Of a DNA stretch of 13,809 nt, positions 7,842-13,809 are shown in pieces; the first letter of the stretch is position 1; every line of letters begins with the position of its first letter. The translations under genes were made by a program, and so were the position numbers. This DNA comes from Polyrhizophydium stewartii (lineage: Eukaryota; Chytridiomycota; Chytridiomycetes; Rhizophydiales). The stretch is taken from positions 1-13,809 of the forward strand of contig JADGIZ010000430.1 in assembly GCA_027604665.1 (NCBI GenBank), read 5' to 3'. The notes below the pieces were generated by a model. That model saw only the letters and a program-made list of their open reading frames with translations. It searched no databases and was not told the origin of the DNA.

Positions 7842-10255
7842 TCACATGAATCCGCCCATCATGGCGTACTTCATCGGCCCAACGGGTGGATGCTGCGCGT
7901 GTGGGGGAAGAAACGTCAGCATCGGCGGCGGTTGAGCAAATTTGGCCGCAACTCACGGGGACAGCCGCAAATTGGTGGTACTTGAGCTTGCAGTCGGGCG
8001 TGATGTGGATGTATGCACCGAGATTGTCTCCCGAGTCGCAGTAATTGGGTGCACTGAAAATGGTGATGCACTTTCCGCCGTGCGCGACCTCGTAGCCGCC
8101 AGCCTTGACCTCGTGCGAGCGAATGAGCAGGTCGAGATTGTTGAGCTCCAGGAACTTTTCCGTGACGTCCGGGCCAAACTGGACGCCGGCACCGCGCTTG
8201 CTCGGCGCACGGCCGAATTGCGGCTGCGGATCGCTCCATAGAAGCTCAAACATCAGGCCGTCGCCGCCAGGCTGGCGGAAGCGGTCAATCTTGCGCAGAT
8301 CGTCGATGGTGACGTCGTCACGCGAGAAGAGTCCGCCGTGCACAACCAAGATCTTGCTCTGGATAATGTTGCCGATCGGAAGTGCGTTGAAGATCTCGGA
8401 GAACAGGCGGAACGTCAGGTTGCTGTACTTGGCCTTGACCTCGCCCTCGAAGCCGTATGTGCGGTTCATGTCGTCGGTCTCGTGGTTACCGCGCGACAGA
8501 TAAACAGCGTTGGGGTACAGCAGCTTGAAGCTGAAGAGCGTCAAGATGCACTCGACCGAGAACGAGCCGCGATCGACAAAGTCGCCGTTCCACAGGTACC
8601 TGCCGCCGCCACGTCGACGCACAGCGTTAGCCCGACGACAGAGTGCACAATTCACAGCATGCAGCGCGCACATGTTGGTCGGAGACGGCAGGCCGTTGAG
8701 CTCAAAGATATTGAGCAGGTCGTAGAACTGGCCGTGGATGTCGCCGCACACCGTGATCTTGGCGTCCTCGGGAATTGTCACATCGACGATCGGCGGCAGC
8801 TTCTCCAGAAGCTCTTTGACTTGGATCATGATCTTGAGCGCATACTTGCGATGCAGCTGCTTCTGTGCCTTCATATACTCGAGCAGATCCTTGACAAACT
8901 CGAGTGTAATGCCCGACTCGGGGAGGCGAGGGCCGTCGTAGCTGCAAACGAGAAAGTCAGGATCGGATCGCGAGTAAGGTGGTTTCAGCGTCACAAGCAA
9001 TGACGTACGACTCCTCGACAATAATGTCGTCAACGTTTCCGATGCGCTCGAGAGCCGAGACCTTGTTCTCCTCAAAGTTGATGGCCTTCTCAAACTCTAT
9101 CCGCTTCAGCTCCTTCTCGCACTGCGAGAGCTTGGTGCGCGCGTCGCGGTCCTGCGGCGACGCCTTGCACACGGCGCGTAGGTCCTTGATTGCTTCTGCG
9201 TGGCGACATGCGTCGAAGAGTCGTCAGCAAGCCGTGATCGTCGGGGATACAGATTCGATCTCGCTATCAACGAACCCTTGAGCTTGCCGAGCGCCATGTT
9301 GCCGACGGCGCGGCGATAGTAGCCCTTGACATAGGTAGGATCGATGTTGATTGCGTCTGTTGCGTCCGCGATAGCAGCGGCATAGAGCTCCTGCTTGATG
9401 TACGCTGCGGGCATGGTTAATCGAGAAAGAGGCAGATCAGGATCGGGCGTCAATCGGTCATGCGCCAACGCACCAAACGCGCGGTTTGCATAGTAGGCCG
9501 CAATCTTGGGGTTGTATGAGATGGCCAGCGTGTACTTTTCGATGGCCTCCTCAAAGTGCTTGGCGGCAAACAGTTTGTTGGCCTCGTTCTTGATCTGCAG
9601 CGGCGTCGGACATTGGAGCGGAGCGGCCAGTCGGAGCGGCGAGGCCAGTCGGAGCGGCGAGGCCGACCAGGAGGCGCATCCGAGAGAGGGAGAGAGAGAG
9701 GTGGGCAGTATGATGGCATCAGCACCTGCCCAAAGCTCGCACGCAGGCCTGCACGCATCCCCGAGAGCTTGCCCGCATGGGCAACCCCGGGCATCCGCAC
9801 CGTGCGGCAGGGACGCCGCTCGGGTTCGAGGCTGTTCCGCGGCCTCCGAGGCAACAAGGCCAAGGGCAGCCTGCGGGAAAGGAGCCCGCCAGCCGGAAGC
9901 GGGCTGAGCGCTCGAGCAAAGAGCGTGCTCTGCGCCAGAATGCCTGCACCAGCACGTTCCGCAAGTTGGCTGCGGCCGGCGCCGCACCGGCAACGCCTCC
10001 CGCTTCGAGGTAGCGACGAAGCGCCTGATCGTGGACGCAGCTGCACAGCGCTCCCCGCCTTCGCCGCAGTCCAAGGCACAGACACGCTGGCACTGGCCAA
10101 GACAGTGCGCATGGCACAAGGGGTCGCGGGGTCGGGGAGCAGGGTCCTGCGCGCCTGCGGGGCACAGACACGACGGACGGCTCGCTTGCCTCTTCGGCCT
10201 TGGCCCGGTCGGCGTCAGTGACCGCCAGTGGCTGGATCTCGGCTGCGCTCATCAT
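7842..10255 (-). CDS. PPT1: serine/threonine protein phosphatase 5 (TPR-containing, Ppt1/PP5)
   Basis: Exons (minus order): 10255-10190, 9594-9474, 9404-9276, 9195-9009, 8941-8672, 8599-7957, 7892-7842; 1467 nt, 488 aa (human PP5 is 499). PP5 is an Hsp90-associated phosphatase with a regulatory TPR domain and a PPP-family catalytic domain. The TPR block spans about 23-135 and keeps the carboxylate-clamp positions expected for Hsp90-tail binding: K24, N28, N59, K89 and R93. The catalytic metal motifs GDIHG (234-238), GDFVDRG (263-269) and GNHE (295-298) are present, followed by HGGLF and the SAPNYC loop. The last exon gives HPPVGPMKY and ends in MMGGFM, slightly shorter than the human C-terminal autoinhibitory helix. 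The start was set at MMSAAEIQ; the frame is open further upstream to an ATG at 10399. All junctions except the first are GT-AG; the first is discussed separately. The 4CL-like gene ends 227 nt upstream on the same strand. Confidence 0.96.
9625..9664. repeat. 18-bp tandem duplication in PP5 intron 1
   Basis: Two perfect adjacent copies of GGCCAGTCGGAGCGGCGA (9625-9642 and 9643-9660) plus the first four bases of a third. They sit 31 nt before the intron acceptor on the minus strand. An 18-bp unit does not change frame. Confidence 0.9.
9681..9700. repeat. short GA-rich microsatellite in PP5 intron 1
   Basis: Imperfect (GA)n run with one GGG interruption. On the transcribed (minus) strand it is a CT-rich tract upstream of the intron acceptor and could act as extended polypyrimidine sequence. 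Confidence 0.8.
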
Positions 10256-10482
10256 GACTGCGCTGTGCGAGGTGTGCGCTGGTGCGGGTTCTTGGGCGGT
10301 TGGGCGGGACGGCGGAGCAGTGCGGGGCTGGCGCGGGAGCGAGCACGAGTGAGAGCGGAGGCAAGAGTGAGCTGGCTCTCGGCTCGCGGGTTCAGGCACC
10401 GTGAAATTGCATGAGCGAGAGATGGACGAATGCGTTTATGGCGCCGCGCCGGCGAGACTGCGGATCAGGTCAAGCATTGCAA
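10256..10482. other. 227-nt intergenic region between the 4CL-like gene and PP5
   Basis: It holds the 3' end of the 4CL-like gene and the promoter of PP5, both on the minus strand. A CATAAA variant poly(A) hexamer on the minus strand lies about 45 nt after the 4CL-like stop. On that strand the region is pyrimidine-rich; no clear TATA box was seen. Confidence 0.5.
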
Positions 10483-12561
10483 TCAGAGCTTGGCCTTGGC
10501 GCCTGCCTTCTTGCGGCGCTCAGCATCGTCCAGGCGCAGCTGGCGGCGCAGGATCTTGCCGCTCGCGGCCTTGGGGATGGCGTCGATGAAGACAACGCCG
10601 CCGCGCAGCTGCTTGTGCGGCGCAACCTGCTTGGCAATGTACTCCTGGATCTCCTTCTCCGTCAGCTTGACGCCAGGCTGGAGCACGACATACGCGAGAG
10701 GCAGCTCGCCCGCACGCTCGTCGGGCGTGCCGATCACGGCCGCATCGGCAATCTTGGGGTTGGCCAGCAGCTTGGCCTCGAGCTCCGCGGGCGGCACCTG
10801 GAGGCCCTTGTACTTGATGAGCTCCTTGAGCCGGTCGACAATGAAGAAGTAGCCGTTTTCGTTGACGACTGCGATGTCGCCCGTGTGGAAGAAGCCCTCG
10901 GTGTCGATCGACTCGTCCGTGGCTTTCTTGTTGTTGTGGTAGCCCTTCATGATGTTGGGCCCGCGGACCCAGAGCTCGCCGGGCTCGTTGTGGCCGCAGT
11001 CTGCACCAGCACGCGGTCAGAAGCGCATTCAACGCCAAGTGCCTGCTCGGTCCGGCATCCGATGCACCTTTCTCGGTGTCTGGGTTGACAAGACGCGCTT
11101 CGACGTTCGGCGCGAGCACACCAATCGAGCCCGAAACGACCTTGTCGTAAGGACAGCCGTGGAGCAGTGGGCTTGTCTCCGTAAGGCCATATGCCTGCGT
11201 GACGATGACATTCAGGCGCTTGGCAGCCTCGTCGGCAAGCTCGCTGCCGAGCGGCGCTGCGCCAGAAACGAGGGCACGCAGCGACTTGAGGTTGTACTTG
11301 CTGACGATGGGTGCCTTGGCAAGCGCGAGGATGATGGGAGGCACGATGAACATCTCGGTGATCTTGTAACGCTCGATGGCAGAGAGGAGGCGCTCGAGGT
11401 CGAACTTGGGCATCACGACGACAGGAACGCCCTGGATAACGGCAAAGCTCTCGGGTCAGCAAAAGTTGAGCCGAAGGTGGGGATGAGCACGTGGCCGCGA
11501 GGTCGCGTGGACACGGAAGAACCGTGGAGGCGAGAGCCGGGGTGCGCTGCCCCCACCTTGAAAGGAGCGCAGTGCAGCGAAATCACCAGGCCGTAGATGT
11601 GGTAGAAGGGCAGCACGCCGATCCAGGTCGAGTCGGGGGCCACCTTGAAGATCGCCAGGACCTGTGCGATGTTGGCCACGATGTTGCGGTGGGTCGTCAT
11701 GACGCCCTGGGGGCCAGCAGGCGCCAAAGGAACGGCGCGCAAGAGAGACGCAGCAGGCAGGCAGCGCAGCGGCAGGCAGGATAGGCGTGAGTGGAAGAGC
11801 CATGCGGCGGATGGCAGGCGTCAGCAGCACTGGCGAGAGGCAACTGAGTGCTGCAGTTGTGGCAAGCTATCTGGGTGCACCAACCTTGCTGCGGCCGGTC
11901 GTGCCGGACGAGTAACACAGGTACGCAGCACGGTTGGCCAGCTCGTCGGCCGTGAACTTGACCGGACGGAGCGGCCCATCGGACCGCAGCAGCGTGAACA
12001 CAGACTCGAGCCCGTCGACTGCCTGCGGAGCCAGCACGAAGATGCGCTTCTCATCGAGGCCAGCCTTGCGGGCAGCCGCCCGGCCGTTGGCGACAAACTC
12101 GGCGGCGACAACGAGCACTGAGGCGCCAGAGTCCGAGAGCTGGTACGCAAGCTCGTCGGCCGTGTACGTCGGGTTGGCGCCGCTGATGGTGCAGCCTGCG
12201 CAAGGTGCGGCGCCGTCAGCGGGTCTCGGCCAAGCCGCGAGACAACATGCAGGCGAGCCGGCAACGAACCGGCGATGAGCGTTCCAAACACAAGCATGGG
12301 ATAGTGGATCGTGTTGGGCGAGTAGACGGCGACCACGCCCCACTTGGGCATGGCGAGCGTGCGCTGCAGGCCCGCAGCAAAGGCCTCGGCGCGGAGCCGG
12401 AGGCCGCGGAACGAGATCGTCTCGCCCGTGACGGCATCGATGTATGCGGGCTGGTCGCCGCGGGCCGCAAAGTCGGGCGAGTGGAGCACGAATGAGGGCA
12501 CGTCGATGGCCGGCACCGGCACTTCGGGGTACGAGGAGCGGAAGATGTTGTTGCGGGACAT
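10483..12561 (-). CDS. 4-coumarate-CoA ligase-like acyl/aryl-CoA synthetase with peroxisomal targeting signal
   Basis: Exons (minus order): 12561-12270, 12195-11885, 11706-11557, 11431-11068, 11000-10483; 1635 nt, 544 aa. The ANL-superfamily enzyme activates a carboxylic acid with ATP to an acyl-adenylate and then forms the CoA thioester. Motifs: P-loop SSGTTGRSKG (193-202, spanning the exon 2-3 junction), YGLTET (332-337), TGD (412-414), hinge DRLKELIKYKG (428-438), and the catalytic Lys in the SGK motif (K521). NPTYTADELAYQL, typical of 4CL and firefly luciferase relatives, follows the first junction. The C-terminus is AKL, a PTS1-type signal, implying a peroxisomal matrix location. The substrate could be a medium- or long-chain fatty acid, a phenylpropanoid-like acid or another aryl acid; fungal members of this family are poorly assigned and I would not choose. 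The start MSRNNIF is the likeliest, though the frame is open upstream. Confidence 0.94.
11751..11780. repeat. CAGG/CAGC-rich simple repeat in 4CL-like intron 2
   Basis: Several near-tandem GCAG/GGCA units inside the 178-nt intron (11884-11707, GTTGGT..CCCCAG). Low complexity, no coding role evident. Confidence 0.7.
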
Positions 12562-12861
12562 GGCGGGGTTGCGGAAGAGGCTTGGCGGGGCTTTGGGAGC
12601 TGTTGGGCAAAGAACGCGAGTGCAGCTGGGCCAGAGGAGCACGGGTGCCACTCGGGGTTGGCCCGGAGATGCCGCTGGCACTCACATCGCCAGGCCCCAA
12701 GGGTATGCGTAATAAAGTGGGGGCTCTGTCCCCCTTCAACACACACAGATGCCGCTGGCACATGGAGCATCGGTGATTTCATTCAGCAACATGGCCGCGG
12801 GCCTGCGCCGCCGAGTGCAGGCAGATGCCGCGGGCGGCAGGCCGCACACTTGCATGCGCCT
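12562..12861. other. 300-nt intergenic region between the DM9 gene and the 4CL-like gene
   Basis: It should contain the 3' UTR of the DM9 gene and the promoter of the 4CL-like gene, both minus strand. I see no gene, tRNA or TATA box. It does hold a 15-bp direct repeat pair, a plus-strand AATAAA (12711-12716) and a small GC hairpin, described separately. Confidence 0.6.
12667..12761. repeat. 15-bp direct repeat pair flanking 65 bp
   Basis: AGATGCCGCTGGCAC occurs at 12667-12681 and, identically, at 12747-12761. The spacer holds AATAAA on the plus strand (12711-12716) and a 5-bp G/C stem with 6-nt loop (12719-12734). The origin is unknown; it resembles a local duplication or a target-site-like flank of a tiny insertion. 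Confidence 0.8.
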
Positions 12862-13809
12862 TCAGTTGAGCACGAGCACGCTGTAATTGCCGATGCCGAT
12901 CTCCTTGCCGCCAAACGCAATGTCTGTGCCGCCGTTGCGCCTGCGTCAGCCGCCTGCGGTCTCGCGGATGCTGCGGCCGTCCCCGCAGCGCGACTCTGGC
13001 CGCGAGCGGCGGCCATCCACCAACCACAGCATCTCTGGCAGGCGGCACTCACAGCAGCAGTTGTGGCCGACAGGCGCCTTGCCGACATGCACGCCGCCGT
13101 TGTGCGACGCCTGGGCAATGAACATGGGGTTGCTGTTCTCGTATCCGCCCTCGACGAGGCGCGGGATGGCCTGCGGGCTGACCTGGCCCGACGTGGCGTG
13201 CCAGCGCACGGCGCCGGGGTTGCCGACCAGGATCTCATATGTGCGCAGGTCCGACACCTCGCGGCCGCCGAACGAGATGTGCGCGCCGGACGCCCACGAG
13301 CGCGCCACCTTGCCGACGTGGATGCCGTTCTGGGATCACGGCGTCGCCGTGTGGGGAGCGGGGCCGGGGTGAGGTGGGATCGGACGAGCAGGGGAGTGCC
13401 AGGGCGGCGCGGCGCATCCAGGGGTCAGCAGGCACGGGCCAAGGCGCAGCCAGATCAGATCGAGCCCGAGCCAGGGTCCGGCGCACCTCGTGCCACACGC
13501 GAGCAATGAACAGCGGCTGGCCGTCCGCCTCGCGGCCGCCCTCGATGGCGTTGGCCGGGATCGAGTTGCCCGTGGCAAGCACCCACGCGACGGGCGGCAC
13601 GGGCTGGCCCGAGTTGAGGGCGTTGAAGTAGTGGTTGGTGCGGTTGCGGGCGTCCGTCTCCCACATGGCGAACGAGGCGTGCTTCTCGCGGTTGTCGTTG
13701 GTCTTGTTGACGCCGTACGCAATGGCGCCGGCCAGGCCGGCCGCGCCGAGCAGGCTGGCGCCGACGATGCCGCCGATCTGGCCGTTGCGTGGGGGGGGGG
13801 GTGCGAGAC
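12862..13809 (-). CDS. DM9 (DUF3421) tandem-repeat protein, 5' end outside the window
   Basis: Exons (minus order): from beyond 13809 or from about 13777, down to 13487; then 13329-13053 and 12923-12862. About 210 aa are visible. DM9 repeats occur in eukaryotic secreted or cytosolic proteins, and some animal members (oyster) bind mannose; the role in fungi is not known to me. Repeat 1 includes IEGGREADG, FIARVWHENGIHVGKV and AHISFGGREV; repeat 2 includes LVEGGYENS, FIAQASHNGGVHVGKA and CYIAFGGKEI, ending NYSVLVLN. The two introns (13486-13330, GTGCGC..CCCAG; 13052-12924, GTGAGT..CACAG) lie at different points of the two repeats. The N-terminal part is a Gly/Ala-rich hydrophobic stretch (IGGIVGASLLGAAGLAGAIAYG), a possible membrane or signal-anchor segment. 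A CAG at 13780-13778 may be an intron acceptor, so the true upstream exon is unresolved. Confidence 0.88.
13791..13801. repeat. G11 homopolymer near the right edge
   Basis: Eleven G on the plus strand (C11 on the coding strand of the DM9 gene), about 15 nt upstream of the possible acceptor. It could be part of a polypyrimidine tract or a sequencing/assembly artefact at a contig end. Confidence 0.85.

Larger units (their letters stand above)
9595..10189 (-). other. 595-nt first intron of PP5 with a probable GC-AG boundary
   Basis: Exon 1 ends AAGGCCGAAGAG and is followed by GCAAGC, the strong form of a GC donor; the acceptor is CTGCAG before ATCAAGAAC. Splicing joins DADRAKAEE to IKNEANKLF in phase 0, the normal lead-in to the first TPR helix. 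It is about three to ten times longer than the other introns here. Weak GT sites slightly downstream (at the Ser-Val-Val codons) would also keep frame while adding a few residues, so the exact donor is inferred. Confidence 0.7.

Noticed and set aside
10255..10399. In-frame upstream ATG at 10399 as the PP5 start
   Set aside because: It adds a Pro/Ser/His-rich stretch unlike PP5 N-termini. MMSAAEIQ gives a protein of near-standard length.
12216..12782. Overlapping long minus-strand frames in the 4CL-like region
   Set aside because: Off-frame shadows of exon 1 and the upstream region. Only the frame beginning MSRNNIF matches the enzyme family.
12562..12861. tRNA or other structured RNA in the intergenic region
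   Set aside because: No cloverleaf or A/B-box pair was recognisable. The only stem noted is a 5-bp G/C hairpin, too small to call.
12924..12943. Alternative DM9 acceptor at the CGCAG just before 12943
   Set aside because: With the GTGAGT donor at 13052 it shifts the frame away from the conserved final repeat. The CACAG ending at 12924 gives CYIAFGGKE, matching repeat 1.
12658..13509. 283-codon plus-strand open frame opposite the DM9 gene
   Set aside because: Antisense to DM9 exons and introns, Ala/Arg-rich with no recognisable domain. The minus-strand DM9 repeats explain the sequence.
1..13809. CRISPR array, operon, prophage or mobile-element system
   Set aside because: No regularly spaced repeats, transposase, integrase or terminal inverted repeats were seen. 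Genes are spliced eukaryotic housekeeping or metabolic genes on both strands.

Overview
This is a GC-rich eukaryotic nuclear window with six intron-containing protein genes (five complete in their coding parts, one cut by the right edge) and a possible first exon of a seventh at the left edge. Introns are mostly 58-180 nt, GT-AG, and many carry a CTGAC or CTAAC branch-like motif about 20 nt before the acceptor. That style, the gene density, a type IIC P-type ATPase with a fungal look and a peroxisomal 4-coumarate-CoA-ligase-like enzyme suggest a fungus. The high GC and a DM9-repeat protein make me favour an early-diverging (chytrid-like) lineage. The lineage is inference; the eukaryotic, intron-rich nature is seen directly.

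Layout: (1) 39-57, minus, possible 19-nt first exon of a gene running off the left edge. (2) 210-1887, minus, 51-kDa flavoprotein subunit of mitochondrial complex I (NDUFV1), 2 exons. (3) 1888-2235, divergent intergenic region with a TATA-like site. (4) 2236-6583, plus, Na+/K+-ATPase-like (type IIC) P-type ATPase, 10 exons. (5) 6607-7709, plus, NAA40/NatD histone N-terminal acetyltransferase, 5 exons, only about 23 nt after the ATPase stop. (6) 7842-10255, minus, protein phosphatase 5 with TPR domain, 7 exons, convergent with NAA40; its first intron is long and appears to be GC-AG. (7) 10483-12561, minus, 4CL-like adenylate-forming enzyme ending in the peroxisomal tripeptide AKL, 5 exons. (8) 12862-beyond 13809, minus, DM9 (DUF3421) tandem-repeat protein with a hydrophobic N-terminal segment, 5' end missing.

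The exon models were built by hand by matching reading frames to family consensus. In every complete gene the exon lengths sum to a multiple of three, and conserved motifs cross the junctions. The genes belong to unrelated pathways (respiration, cation transport, chromatin modification, Hsp90-linked signalling, acyl/aryl-CoA metabolism, a lectin-like protein), so this looks like an ordinary compact chromosome segment and not a functional cluster. The points most worth checking are the overlapping ATPase/NAA40 transcription units, the ion-site substitutions in the ATPase, the GC-AG intron in PP5, and the DM9 protein.
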